Source: Omphalotus guepiniiformis | Taxonomy: Eukaryota; Basidiomycota; Agaricomycetes; Agaricales; Omphalotaceae | DNA: 64,000 nucleotides | Direction of reading: 5' to 3' | Assembly (NCBI GenBank): GCA_028554645.1 | Contig: JAQOOI010000056.1 | Coordinates: 1-64,000, forward strand | Shown: piece by piece, positions 1-12,811 of the stretch | Position numbering within the stretch: position 1 is the first letter of the stretch | How the letters are laid out: every line of letters begins with the position of its first letter | Translations under genes and position numbers: made by a program | The notes under the pieces: model-generated | The model's database searches: none | What the model was told of the DNA's origin: nothing | What the model saw: only the letters and a program-made list of their open reading frames with translations

Positions 1-421
1 CGGAGATGCAGTAAGAGAAGTCAATCATGATGGCATGTAACCATAAATAAATTATTGCAAGACGTCAATACATAGACAATCGGTGAACGAAGTCCAGTAG
101 CACTGTAAAATGGTGGTATCCTGATATACAAGGATAACAAGGGATGGTCAGATACAGAACATTCCTCGGACATCAAAAAGCGCACTAATAAGTTCCAGAT
201 GCTTCTCCTACTAGGATAAGCGATATGAGCAACGACCCGTGTTCTTCCATTTCCAAAATCGCGGCACGACAATACGAAACCCAAGACTCGAAATTTCGCG
301 ACGCGACCTACCATGTTATGCACACACGCACTCACGCATCAATTCAGTAGATCTGCAAAAATAGGTTAACACCGAATAGTCCACAATCAAAACGATTCAC
401 TCACTAAGAGCATTTCCAGTA
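1..421. other. No gene recognised
   Basis: I see no convincing coding exon here. A 104-codon frame on the minus strand (21-335) has no recognisable motif and no supporting splice sites. The right-hand part probably includes the 3' UTR of the minus-strand gene that ends at 422. Confidence 0.4.
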
Positions 422-914
422 TCACGACTGTGTAGACACCTCTCCAGAGCTCTCATCATGCGTATGTGAAGTTGTTATCTCAGTGGGAGCGTTGGGCGCC
501 GGAGAAGTTATTCGCTCTGTTAATTCACCAACGTCACCATCACCAAGCTCCAGAGCATCGTCCATGATATCTTCGTCTCTGAGAAATTCGTGCGCAGGTG
601 GTCCATCATCCTCACTAAGACGTATTTGGCCTTCTCTCCGCGTGATGGTCTTGAGCCTGAACGAATGTCAGCGGGGGGAAGCGAGACATGAAAGCCTATG
701 CGCACTGGTGTGATATGACAGAGCGCAAAGCATCTGCCCTTCTCCAAAGTATAAAAAGAGCACAGCAAGTACATGTTGTCAAGAGTACGATGAGAGCCAT
801 GTTGCCAATTGGCTGTGGCTTTGGTGATGTCTTCGGCTCTGAATTACAGAGAAAATTATTCAATGAGAAAGTAATAGAGTCATATATCATACCTCCTGGT
901 GGTAACGCGACCAT
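422..914 (-). CDS. Small single-pass membrane protein, unknown (3 exons)
   Basis: Proposed exons on the minus strand are 893-914, 706-838 and 422-656. The introns are 839-892 (GTATGA...TTCAG) and 657-705 (GTGCGC...TTCAG). The three exons sum to 390 nt and give a 129-residue protein without internal stops. The start is the ATG in an AAGATGG context. A hydrophobic stretch beginning NMALIVLLTTC, followed by Arg-Arg, at about residues 20-42 looks like one transmembrane helix. The C-terminal half is acidic and polar (DEDIMDDALELGDGD), which fits a cytosolic or nucleoplasmic tail. I do not recognise the family. Splice sites are predicted by eye, and upstream exons are possible. Confidence 0.45.
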
Positions 915-2547
915 CTTAGCACTGCGAACGCGAATACAAGTTCAGGTAAAAAAAGAGACTGTGGTTTGACTGCGGTTGTGACGGTGGTTGCAAGCGCCCA
1001 GCGCTGACAATTGTGCCATGTGTCAAGGCTCTTGAAGACCCTCTCAGTCTAACATGTGCAAATACACGAATCAGCTTTGACTCTGCTATCATCAGCACTT
1101 GAATCGCGACTTGAGCAACCTGCAACGCATTTTATCGATGCACATCAAGTCCCTTCAAACTTCAAGAAGAATCCGTACTAGACTTTTGACCCTCTAATTT
1201 TCTTGGTGCATATGACAAGGGTCAGAAGGGGTCATCGCGAAAAGAATCTTACGTGGTCGAACACAGGTGAGCTATATATTTCCAGCACACTCGCATTGAT
1301 TCTTGAATTTGTTCATCACAGAACTCGAACACCACGGCTGAAGATCATGTGTCTCCCAACCAATTCAAAACACGAGTCCGGGATAAGATAGAAGGGTCAG
1401 CAGAAAACCCCTCCGAGCAACATCGAATTACAAGCCGGCCGGCTTGGGAAAATGACAGAAGGGAGCTGAGCTCATAAGATAGAACATCGGTGTGTGGTAT
1501 TTGTATCTGTAGAACCACTCACGAAGCCTAAAATAATGCTCTAGGAGGTTCAGCAAATCGATGCATGATCACTAGACATAGTAGCAGAATCAGCCTCCGG
1601 AATACAAACGGAGAGAATATCATGTTAGTGCCCCCTCACATGTTACGATCTCACCCGCTGAATAGTAGAACGGATTCCCGTGCATTGCCTGCTCTACCCG
1701 TACCCACTCATCGTCTTGTGGTGGTGTGAAAGATATCGATGATCTTGGCCTCAGAGTCACACTGGCCAGTGGGAGATAAGATATGTCAGATCTGATGCCC
1801 GTCGAAGCGAGATACAAAGCTGATCATAGCACCACTTTTCAAAGTATCGACTAGGAAAAGCGATATAACCTATCGCGGCCTCGTGAGTTGGCACAAAGGA
1901 ACACGAAGGATTCATCCGCGGCGTAATTGGGACTAAGTGTGCCACCCAAAGCAGTCATCATGACCACAATACGACCGAATCGTCGTCGTCGTACGCGAGG
2001 CCAGGCTCAGGAAGATCAGATAAAATTCAGAAGGAACTGCCTGCCCTCGACCCATCTCGATCAGAGAGAGACGGCGAGTCGACTGAAGCCGCAACTAGTC
2101 CACCATCGCGACCGGGAAGCCATTATCCGGAACCAAGGAGGCGTCTTTCAAGGTAACTCTGCACCCTTGATCAACCACGACCCAGAGCTGCGTGCCGCAC
2201 TTCGTTCATCGAAGATCAATGGAAGATCAAGCACGACTAGCAAATTGTCAAACACCCGCGAATGTGGGCGATAATATGTACCTGGAATTAACACCAGCAG
2301 CGGTGCAGTGCACCAAGTGACAATATCGATAAACCTAATGGCGACAAACCTTGACTTTCAGTACGCTGGACTTTGAAAGGAAGACACTGATAACGAATCG
2401 CAAGGTCAGATAGCTTGAATTACTACAAACATCTTTCGTGTTCCTGACGTAACAAATCGTAAATCGAAAAGTGGCAGGTCTGCTCACCCGAACACCCACT
2501 ACTGTACATCGTAATCATTTCATATAATCAAAACTGAGTGCCAACAC
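915..2547. other. Unresolved region, possible small exons on both strands
   Basis: No family is recognisable. On the plus strand a frame around 1890-2152 is Ser/Pro/Arg-rich and ends at a plausible donor (CAAGGTAACT). On the minus strand, frames at 1620-1945 also look protein-like. They overlap, so at most one can be real and I cannot decide which. I found nothing else in this stretch. Confidence 0.25.
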
Positions 2548-4167
2548 TCATCGGATGCCCATAAAGCTTGACTGCTTATGCAAGCTCTTCAGTCTACCCC
2601 AGATATCTAAGACCTTCAACTTGTTCTCCTCCGGTACTGCGAGCACGGCCTTGGTGAAGTTGGCATTCATGACGCTAGCCCCAATAACTTTGTCAGCCGC
2701 CAAAAGCGTGTGTATGTGGCGGAGGGTAGGGAAGGAGTGAGCGACGATAGAATTAGAGGTATTGTGCATGCCGGGAAGAAGGTTAGGCTGAGAACGTTCG
2801 TTGGAACTGGAGCTTTCCGGGATAGCACCATGGACCGTGATCATCTCTTTGCAATGAGGAGAAAAATGTAACCCATTAATACGGGAACCAAGCTCAAGCC
2901 TTCCTGGGGTAAGTGCGTTCGATCGAGTGTCTGAGGCATCGATATTCCAAAGCTGCAGAACGCCGTTCACATCCCCCGTTCCGAGCAGTTTCGGCTGCCA
3001 AGGACACCAATTCACGACCTTCGTGTTAGGCGAGTTAGTCAATCAAAGTCAGAAAAGACCGGCGAGAACAACGATTAATAAACCTACCGTGACAGAGACC
3101 GAATGCTGAATCTTCTTCCTTCGCTGAACAAACTCCCCAACATCGAGGGGGACTTTTTGACGAGTATCCCAGCAATGCACGGCACCGCTATCATCACCCG
3201 TAGCTAACAACTTACCTGGCTCGTTCCACGCCAGGGCAGTAATGCATGTCTGATGTCTCGTAAGCTTTCTCGCCTCGCTCTTCATCTTCGTTGTTGAAGT
3301 CCCGCCAATCCTCGTGTCATAGAAGCGAAGCGCGCCTTTCACTCCGCCAACAGTGAGCACAGGTCCACACCATTGCATAGCACCCACGCCCTTGGTAGAC
3401 CAACTGCAGGTCATCTTCTTCGAACGCACGTCCCACAACTGGATCGTGCCTTTGCTTGTAGCGATAGCGAGGGTATCCGTGTTGGTCTCGATGCCACCAC
3501 ACTGAATAAGCTTCAAGTCCCCATTCTTGTCCTGAAGCTTAAGTAGCTGACCGATCTCCTCATTAGTCTGCAAATTCTTAAAATGCACGCGGTTTCCGCG
3601 CGAGAAATAGACAACGTTATTCGAAGAGCATGCGATGGGCAACCGACTTTCGGATTCTGCGGACATGGCGGTAGGCAGAGAGAAATCAATAGTGACTTTG
3701 CTGTCGCGAAGGTTATAGCGCGAGGATATTTGAGGGTAAACCGGAGGCGCGGTCGAGCGTAGTGAGGAAGACGACGCGCTCCTTATGAGTCCGCGATTGG
3801 ACACAAAAGGGCTCGGACTGCCTGACCGAGAGCCAGCGGTGAACGAGGAACTACTGCTGAGAGGCCGAGTCGACGCTACGGATGTGAGGGCATCGTATTG
3901 CTCGTCGAGAAGAGTGCGTGGGCGTGGCATGGTATCACGATCGTACTAGATATATGAAATGATTAGTGCATCTAGCTAGTACGAAAACGCGCCGATAGCT
4001 CTTACACTAAGAGTACTAATAAGTCGTGTCGGTGAGGGTGCGGGCGGTAGAAGGTCGGCTGCAGACAACGATGCATAACTCCGTAGACGCTTCCGTCCTC
4101 CGAGTTCATCATCAACATCGGACAAAAGGCGTTTCCGGGTAACGGATGATGGTCCAGGCTCAGCCAT
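2548..4167 (-). CDS. Divergent Cdc20/Fizzy-family WD40 protein (APC/C activator-like)
   Basis: The three exons on the minus strand are 4006-4167, 3088-3945 and 2548-3018. The introns are 3946-4005 (60 nt) and 3019-3087 (69 nt). All junctions keep frame and give about 496 residues. The N-terminal 130 residues are Ser-rich and basic and include DRDTMPRPR, a possible degenerate C-box. WD40 repeats follow: GTIQLWDVR, GALRFYDTR, GAVHCWDTR, then NWCPWQPKLLGTGD, which matches the NWCPWQ/AWCPWQ signature of Cdc20/Cdh1 proteins. The protein ends in MGIR; a terminal Ile-Arg is the tail by which such activators dock on the anaphase-promoting complex. Known family role: recruiting substrates to the APC/C. 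The divergence suggests a specialised, perhaps meiotic, member rather than the core Cdc20; that is inference. Confidence 0.72.
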
Positions 4168-4677
4168 GTCGTTAATGTTTTCTGCAAAAGTCTAGGTGAT
4201 ATCGAGTCGAGATTTTAAGAGAAAAAATAAAGATGTCGTGAACAGCTCTAAATGAGCTTATACAAAGAGGAAATAAAAGGGGGAACAGCAAGAAAAGAGG
4301 TCACAGCGGGTATCGCGGTTGAAGTTCAAGAACAAGAGACACAAATTATACCCGAGCTCTTATTGACGTGTTATTTGCGTAGCAAGGCGCAGACAAATAA
4401 GGTCAAGCATTACCAGATTTGGCAAGCTTCAACTGATGGTGGTAACGCGGGGTACCCGGACAATGGAACGACAAGCAAGAATTATGTGGACCAGGGACAG
4501 GTAAACACATTGTTTCAGCGAGGATCGTAATGACTGTATAATACACATTATCTTTTACATGATGTTACATCAGTTTCCAACCTAGAGGCTACATAGTGGT
4601 ATACACCTCCAAAAAGACGTCAAGATTTCATACATTATTGCCATGAACGACGCGTCTCTTCAGCTCAACGAGAGGTT
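4168..4677. other. Intergenic spacer
   Basis: This lies between the start of the WD40 gene and the 3' end of the NUDIX gene, both on the minus strand. It should hold the WD40 promoter (just right of 4167) and the NUDIX 3' UTR. A 92-codon plus-strand frame (4252-4530) has no domain or splice support, and I do not call it a gene. Confidence 0.4.
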
Positions 4678-5570
4678 CTAAGAAGCGACCGAGGATTCTG
4701 CCTTCTAGAAGCACTCGTCACAGGAGATATTTAATGATGTATGAGAGCTTACCACCGTAGTTCGCGCGGAACTCGTACCATCAGTTTTGGTCGTGGACTG
4801 TTGCGTCAGTGCCTCGGCCTCTTTCTTCTCTAGGCGCGCCTTATGTTCCAGATGACTCTGGTAAGCAGCCCACGCAAAATTGACCACCATCGCTTCAGAA
4901 GAAGTCAAGAGTCCCATAGCCTGCTCGACAGTGACCAAGTGCGACCGATAGCCTTGCTCGTCCGGCATTCCAACACCCTCATGATGGACCTTTGAAGACA
5001 AGCTTAGGGTCAAATTCATCGCAATAAAGGTTTACATGCACCACATACTGCGTTCTCGGGGATCTGGCCCAAATACCAAAATACAAGATACTCTCCTCCA
5101 TGGTCGACTATTTGGCGGCGCACGTTCTTTCTTGGATTCCAGCTAGTAACCGTCGTATAAATGGCTTCGGTATTAGGCCTATGGCGAGCCTCTTTATCAT
5201 TCGGCGGGGGAGGTTGATGATTGTATAGGTAGAGTGGCAGGAATTCAACCTCAAACCCTGACTAAATCAACATTTCAGCAAGAATATCGCAGGAAGAGCT
5301 CAAGTAACGCACCTCTTCATAAGCCTCACGCAAAGCAGCCTGTTGCAGACTCTCGCCCATATCTTTTCTTCCACGAGGTAAGAAGCAAGTCTTAGTGTTT
5401 TCGTCGAAGACGACGACCATCTTGTTAGTCGAAGGCTGGAGTATGACCATTCCAACACCCAGCATAAAGTCACAGCAAGCCCACCCGCTATCGGGCACAG
5501 CTGGTGTACTCCAACCCGTAAATCTCTGCACACGGTTTACTACATTTCTAAAAAAGTTCGATGTCGACAT
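4678..5570 (-). CDS. NUDIX hydrolase (4 exons)
   Basis: Minus-strand exons are 5313-5570, 5049-5261, 4753-4989 and 4678-4704. Introns are 51, 59 and 48 nt, each GT-AG, and the exons join in frame to about 244 residues. A full Nudix box spans the end of exon 1: G-x5-E (GRKDMGE), seven residues, then REAYEE, with the Mg-binding glutamates present. Family role: hydrolysis of nucleoside diphosphates linked to another moiety; the substrate cannot be read from the sequence. Upstream of the box is a beta-rich segment (MLGVGMVILQ). Downstream, SWNPRKNVRRQIVDH and YLVFWYLGQIP look like the rest of the fold, followed by an Ala/Glu/Lys helix and a Ser/Thr-rich tail. The start MSTSNFF is preferred; an in-frame ATG at 5639 would add 23 residues. 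Confidence 0.75.
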
Positions 5571-7765
5571 CAAGTAGTTCTGTGGTATAATGTGCCAACT
5601 AGATTGGCATCCCGCAGCAGGATAGTCAATGGACGACAAAGGGGGTATGTTTAAACTTGCAGAGAGAGGTTTTGTGGAGGATTAGAGATTCAGACGATGT
5701 CTAAACAATCGCAGTTTGTTCAGAACTCAACAAATCTTATGGTGTTCAACATATAGCAACGTCATGAGTGGCTGACAAAGCAAACACGTTGACACGTTGA
5801 GCGGCCCGGGGTTCATCGAAAATCTGCTCCTCAGACCTGTTCAACAGTGTTTCATGGATGGCCTGAACAGAACTTGAAACAAAGCTCTTTGAAGCTCTTT
5901 GTTTCTGCTCTGAAGTTCCGTTTTGATTCCGTATATATTGGAAATTGGAACTCAGTACTGTTCGGCTACTCCGACGTCCGTCCTTTTTTTGCTCAACTCT
6001 TGAATCGCAACACACCACTCCCGGTTGAACGCGTGCATGGTACGTTATTATCCAGCTCAAATACTATTATTTTCTTACCTCTTCTCAAACAGATACTCGC
6101 ATCATGTTGGATGTCGATGATTCCTCACTCCTACAGGGCTGAAACTGGCTGAAATCTAAATGGCGTAGTCAATCTTTACGAAACGCACGTCGGATCTCAA
6201 TAGATACACAATGGTTAAAACATTCAATGTGTGTCGAACAAAATGGGGAACAACTTAGCACGAGGTCTCTCGATAGACAGCCCATACTATCTCGCTGATC
6301 TCGGTCACATCTGTCATCCACATATACATCGTGCACTCCCTACTGGAAGGGGTTGTCGACGTCGTCGACGTCACCATTATCGCAAAGAAGAAACAGTGCT
6401 TATGGTTCGGGGTTCGGTGTCGGCGGTGACGATGAGAATCTACGCACACCGACACGATCGACGTCGTACTTCAAGACTTTGGGAGCTCGGTATCGGGGGC
6501 TATAGCGGGAACCCTGCTATGTACGCACAATGATAGAAATGGGATAGCTGCAACATCTCTGAGCGGATCTTCATGAAAATAACAACAACGAAACTCGATG
6601 ATGGTCCCCGTCCCGTATTCATCTTGTCATTCGTTATACTCCGCCTTCCCAAGTTCGTCAAATAAAACAGTGGCGGAGGTGCGTACTAAGGTGTCATTCG
6701 AGAGCAATGTTTCTAACTTCTTGCCACTGCTAGGTACCGTCTTTCCGCAGTTGAATGAATTGAACCTTTGCGAAAACATTCAGTCGATCAAGTGCGCTTT
6801 GGTTGAAACTCATCATGGTCCGTCGCCACACATTAGATCCACGAACATTTGCGGCCGCTATTTCTCATGGTGATATCGTACAAACGGTATGTTCGGCTTG
6901 TTGACTATCGTCCGGAAGGGATACTTACATGCATACATATGGTGATATCCGGTAGATGTTCAGGAACAAACCTATCATGATCGCGATTTCGTGGCGTTTT
7001 TGCCCCTTTGACGAAACCGGTGAACTTATGTATCTGCATACCAATTAGGAAGTAACAGATTTTCGGCTGACCGGTGGCTCTAGGTGAATTATAAACATTG
7101 ACACTTGCGTTGATACGCTGAACCGACAAAGCCGTTAACTGGTTCTGGTATTCAACGTACCTAACGAACGCGTATCTATCCGCCACTAAGTTGAATGTTT
7201 TCGGAGGTTTTCGGGGATCAACTTGCCGTTGCACTGCGACGCCGTACACATCATCAAGCCTAGGGTAAGTAAGATGGTCAAATGCACCCGTTACGGTTCA
7301 TGATACCTTACGTGACGACGTGGTTGGTGAGTGAAACTACATAGTAAGTACGGGTTACTGGATATCCGATTTATGTTCTCGCGATCCTCCGGTCCTCAAC
7401 TCGATACCGATACTAGTTCTACAGGGGGAATCAAACATACCTGAGCACGCATCGCCGCTGGTGAGTGTCTGCATATGGTCGCGCAGTATGTATGAGAATT
7501 TGGGACCAAATTTTGTGTAACTCCGTAGGTAATAAGTAATCCTCGTCGCTTGGCTCATATGTTGCACTCACGAGCGTTCCAAGCAGGAGGAGAGGAGCAT
7601 ATGCACTTTACCAATATCCTGGACAGCGAACCCCGGATGAATCGTACATGAAACAACTTCGATTACTGGTACCACGAGCACGAGGGGGCGATAAGATAAA
7701 AACTCACACTACGAAACTATGTATGCACCTTAGGGTTTTACAACTATCAGAGTCTGCGATGGATC
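5571..7765. other. Spacer with possible unrecognised exons
   Basis: No family is identifiable. A plus-strand exon ending about 6888 (read MVRRHTLDPRTF...) stops at a good donor (GTATGT). On the minus strand, frames at 6905-7249 and 7355-7567 are protein-like and bordered by GT/AG pairs. Because the strands conflict, I report only a possible short gene between about 6590 and 7620. The remainder, including 5640-6230, shows nothing I can support. Confidence 0.25.
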
Positions 7766-8402
7766 TCAGCATACCGTAATCATGGCAAGTTGTACTGCGC
7801 AAGTATTATGCACGGGCCGCTGTCGTTTCTTTATATCGCGAGGGAATGGACATCGGAAGGGTTTTCGAACCAACCCAAACTCCATCAATGCCAGCAGCCA
7901 TGCATATGAATCATGATGCTGTAGCGTGAGCAGGTACACCACCCCTCGGAAGAAGTACAGGTTGCTTTGATACGCTGCGAGAGTATGTAAGTGAGTACCC
8001 AGTGAATCCTTGACCCGACCATCGACTTCCGAGTCTTCAAGCCGTCTGTCTGTCCTGTCAATCTCTGTCAATATGTACATAGCTGTCGATGAGGTTTTCG
8101 TAAAATTACTAAGTAATGCTGTAGATGATTATGATATGTATGTATCTGAGTATGTATATACACCGGACACGTTACCTCCGGGTAAGCCTTTGGACACCAT
8201 TGATGTCCACGAATGCACTCAAACACCGATTCTCCTCAGCCGTGCGCTTAGGCCTTGAACCTGTGCGTTTCACCTTAATTCGTTCCGGTCGAAGTGTCGC
8301 ACTGAACCCACCCTTAGCATCATCAGCCATGGACCGTAGATATTCTCCGAAATCAAGCTTGAAGACCTCTTCGTCTTCGTCATCTGAATCGTCAGCTTCC
8401 AT
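7766..8402 (-). CDS. Hypothetical protein, two exons
   Basis: Exon 1 (8176-8402) and exon 2 (7766-8108) are separated by a 67-nt GT-AG intron (8109-8175). Together they total 570 nt, joining in phase to 189 residues. The protein starts with an acidic run (MEADDSDDEDEEVF), passes through a basic stretch (RPERIKVKRTGSRPKR), then a charged linker (TEIDRTDRRLEDSEVDGRV) and a more hydrophobic, aromatic end. I do not recognise it. It may be part of a larger gene, because the region just upstream also reads as coding, and it could be a decayed gene. The coding character and in-phase intron are the only support. Confidence 0.35.
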
Positions 8403-11400
8403 CCCACGTCAGAGTTCTATCATGATGATGCCGCACAAGAAGATTCTCAACGACACGAAGGCTCTTCCACTGTTCGCGGTACGGATAACCAATCTGAACA
8501 TGGATTAAGAATGATGGCTACTGCGCTCCTGAACAGACCGAAGGACCTTGCTGATAGGAGGCCTTAGGAGGCCTTAGGTTACATTCCTTTACGCACTTTA
8601 CTGTACCATTACTATTACTATTTCTACGATCACATTACTTACATTGCACTATCCTCAAGTAACAAGTTCATTTGACTGATCATTCAAATTCCTGTAAGTA
8701 TTGCAGCACCATACCAATTCCAATAAGCCAGCCTGAGTCCGACACTTACGGCTCTTCATTTGTCGTAAGTACCTACCCACACAACACAGCACATACGAAA
8801 TTTCCGCCACCTGTGCCAACAGCCCACTGTCGTTAGAGATTATGTACGGTACCATTTGAAGTGTTGACCGCTTACCGTTCATACCGATGGATGGATGGTT
8901 GGATCGGATGGATGAATTATGTACATACCTCCCCTCTCAGGCTGACAGATTCCATCCGAGCTTCCGATCATGAGGTGGAAGTACTTACTTACTTACTCAC
9001 TTACTGTAGATATCATGATACATAGATGGCCCTGGCCCTGAGATCCGGGCTACCTCCGTACACTGATAAGTAAGTTATGTACATAGGTGAGTAGGTAAGT
9101 AGCTGTAAGTAACCAAGTATTCATAACGTATCCGTATGCCTACATCAATGATCAAATACTATGTACAGTATTTCGTGTATGGACATACAATTCTGTTCAT
9201 TACTAACCCCCTCCTAGACCTAAAAGTCTTGATGAGGAGCGTACGTACGTACTTACTTGACGACCGAATCTCAGGCTGAGGCTTGCGTAAGGTAAGACGG
9301 CGGATTGACAGTTCCAAGTGTTTCACAGACCCATGCTTGTAAGTGAGTACTCGGAGAGACGGGGGCAGGGGTGTGGTACCAGGTCCCGTTACGAAGTCAT
9401 TGCGAATTGTGACTGAGAGGCCCGGGACTCGTTCAATCACTGAGCCTTTGTTCAGCAGTAAGTACATATAAGTATCGTCATCGTCGAATGTCATTTCAAG
9501 CGGCCCAAATCAAGTACCCTCTCAATAGTAAATACTACGTCCTGCACTTACACGAATCCTGAATTACAAAAGGCACAACATGATACATATTCTGAAAGTA
9601 CCTCGCGACTACCTAGTCCAGAACCCGACAAACGGTACGGCATCTGAGGCTCATACATTTTCTGATTCACAACAGAACTTCAAGTCTTAGTTCTAACAAC
9701 CGGTATTTACGCTAAGTACAGTACAGTATGTACATCAATCGATACTTATCCGACTCGGGCCCGGGTTCATTCACTCGCGAGCAACCCACGACCCGCAAAA
9801 CATATGCGGTCCTTCGGAATCGGAATCGTAGCCTGAGTTGAACATATGCATACGGAGACAATTGACTATTGAATATTCGAATCTTGATGTCGAACCTAGC
9901 CTAACAAATCCAGACTAGAAGTACATACATATTTCAAGTTATCTTTAAGTAGCGAGGTGTCTATCGACTCCTTCCACAGTGTGCAGCTGGGACCTGGGTG
10001 CAGTGGTGTACTAGTGTGTAAGTGTGTAAGTGTGTAAGTACTTACTAACGTTCCCGCGACGCGACGGGGCGCGGATACTGTTCGTTCGGAAGCAAGGGAA
10101 CTTTTGAACGTGATCGTGATCGTGATCTCCGACTCTATTCAGGCTGACAACGCCATACTACATAGCCGTGTAATGGGAGCTTTCAGAAAACATGTGAGAG
10201 CGCCTGAGGTTCACGAAAACGAAATGATGATGATCATCATCATCATGAAACCAATAAACCCTGCATGCCAAGTTCGAGTATGTATTGTACTAGTTAAGTC
10301 GGAAGCAGTGTTCAAATTCAACCTTGAAATCTTGATACACACATAGTATACCCTAGTATCATACCCTGGTTAAATCCATTCTTCTAAGTATGATAATGAT
10401 ATGGCGCGGATACTCAGTAAACTGAGCAAGAACTTCACCTGACATTTCATAACCCTGTATACATACTTACATACCAGTAAGTATCAAGATACACAAATCA
10501 AATAATATACATCCCTTATACGCACTATCGATCCCGAGTCGCCTCTTTTCTGAAGCTCATTCCCGAACCTCTCGGATTCACTAATGTTCGACTAAAACTA
10601 AGATTGAAATTTGGTATTCGGTATTCCGGAGGACGATTCCAAAGTTCATACTGTGATCATACAGAAATCATCGCGGAATCATGATCATGATCGATATTGC
10701 AGTGCTCAGAGTGTGAGTCGGTCAGAGGCGGGGTTGTAGAGTATGTACATGCACTAAGCACTTACTGGGAGAAGAAGTTCCTTTTGATTCCACTTTGGTC
10801 TCTTCAGGGTACACCTCCGAAGAGATAGCGTCAAGATAACAGTGTGGTGTTCTATATGTATATATATAGGCTATATAGCGCCTGAGGTCACATATTGAAC
10901 CTCATCTAGAACCTCGAGGGCCACTCTCTTAGGCTAGGTTCCTGTTCCGGGTCCTCATCGACATCGATAAGTCCCACTGTCAGAAGCATGCAGAAGCTGT
11001 TGAACTAGCCTCATAAGTCGCGCTCGAGCTCGGGAGCTCGGATCATAAATAATCATATGCAAGTGTACTTAAGTGTATATGTAGTACCTTGATCCGAGGT
11101 CCGACTCGGAAATTTGAAAGAGCATATATGTATGTGCTTCCTAGTGTCATACTTACTTTCATACCCATACCCTACAACTTGGCGTGAAATCATATCACGA
11201 TTATAAGTAATCCGTCATCATCTCATTTCATTTCATTGGTATCCTGCGGACGCACGTACATATTGTATTCAAGTAAGTATACATAGATTGAACAGTGTCA
11301 TCTCACCTCGGGGCAACTCTCCCGGCGGTCTGGCCTTCTGAGAGTCTGAGAGTATCCTGTTCAGACCGTATACATTGACATTGACCAACTCCCGGCTGAC

Positions 11401-12563
11401 AAGCCATTCGTTCGTTCGGAATCATTAACACCCCTACCAACTGTCAAAGACAGAAATAAGTAGTCAATCATTGAGATAGATACGGGATAGATAGATAGAT
11501 AGATAGATAGACGACAACTGAACGTATGACAGTCATTGACAGCCCCGGGACGAAACAGGACGAAACCTAACAAACCATTGAAACTACCGAATACAAAAAA
11601 CTGGCAGCGAAGACCCTCCCGGGCCAATGAGTACCATGATCGATGCGATGGGAGCTGAGTGTCACGGAGTCGAACCTTTTGACAGGTACCTTTGACAGGT
11701 CCTGACATACACGATCATGATCATTCATATGTACTGTACTTATGATCGATTGATGATTTACACACTTGGAATCCGGATTCACCGGGTACATAGTACATAC
11801 ATACTCCATGGCAGGAGCTTGGAAGCCTCTTGGCCCCCTTGCAGCCATTCTAATTGAATATTGATCCTCGGAGGACAACCCGCAAATTCGAATTGTCCGC
11901 AACCCGAACTTCTCACTTAATGTACATCATGCATCATGACATACATACATACCTCCCTTCTCCTTCTCCACCAGACCAGCGAAGGACGAGGAAGAAGAGG
12001 GGAGGGGTTAAATTAAGCCTATGCCTCGGATTCCGATTCGGAACTCGGAATTCGGAGGGAGGGAGATTTTACTATATACCAATAGGTATCTGGTTACCTC
12101 CGTCACGGCGGTTTCAGTTTCGTTACCTATCGCTACTCAGAAATATGTACATCAATGATACATACTCCAATCCGAGCTCGTTCGAAACTCGAATCAAGTT
12201 GAGATGAACTGGGATGAACTCGGGAGTCACTCATCTAGCGCGGCGCTCAGCTGCGCTCCTCAAATCAGGGTCAGGGTCGTAGATTGTTAGATCTAAAAAC
12301 GAGATATTGTACTGTACATTGACATTGATCTTGATGTGTGTGTAAGGTAAGTACAGAATAACGAGAATGTTACATACATATCATGGTGTAGATGTATGAC
12401 TTTGTCTTTGTCTTTGTCTTGTATGATATGATATGATACAATAATGATTCAATGATTCGATGGTTTGATATACATACATAGGAAAGAAGATCATATCCTA
12501 TGCACACAAGGAAGAATGATGTCTCCCGACAACGACGGAGACGATACGTCGCAAGCTACTACA
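8403..12563. other. Long gene-poor spacer rich in GTAAGT/ACTTAC and TACATAC words
   Basis: About 4 kb without a supportable gene. It is dense in short words: ACTTACTTAC, GTAAGTAAGT, GTACATAC, ATCATGATCATGATC (10681 area), a GATA tract near 11,490 and TCTTTG repeats near 12,405. No frame above about 115 codons has coding character, and no tRNA- or rRNA-like structure was noticed. Confidence 0.5.
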
Positions 12564-12811
12564 TACAGTGAACGCGACAATTGATGTCACTACCAAAAAA
12601 GGAAAGGCTGCTGGGAAACTCCGCTATCCTCAGTGTACCCCAACAAAAAGTATCAGTACTGAGTGGCAAATTTATTTTCCATGTTCCAAAAAATTACAGC
12701 AAGAATCAGATACACTGTCACTTCAATCTGCCCTAAGAAATTTTGCTAAAAGCATGCAATATTGACCGCCTTCCTTTTTAGGTAGTGACATCAATTGTCG
12801 CGTTCACTGTA
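12564..12811. mobile_element. MITE of Tc1/mariner-pogo type
   Basis: A TA dinucleotide (12564-12565 and 12810-12811) flanks a 244-bp element whose ends are inverted copies of each other. The left end reads CAGTGAACGC... from 12566, and the right end reads the complement back from 12809. The terminal inverted repeats match exactly for about 29 bp and continue with small differences to about 43 bp (a shared AAAAAGGAA motif). There is no transposase gene inside. A TA duplication and a CAGT start are typical of Tc1/mariner and pogo-like DNA transposons, so this is probably a non-autonomous derivative. Confidence 0.85.

Noticed and set aside
21..335. 104-codon frame on the minus strand
   Set aside because: No motif, no splice or composition support; likely a chance open frame.
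6255..6533. Overlapping frames of 66 and 100 codons on opposite strands
   Set aside because: Generated by GTCGTCGAC-type repeats; no coding features.
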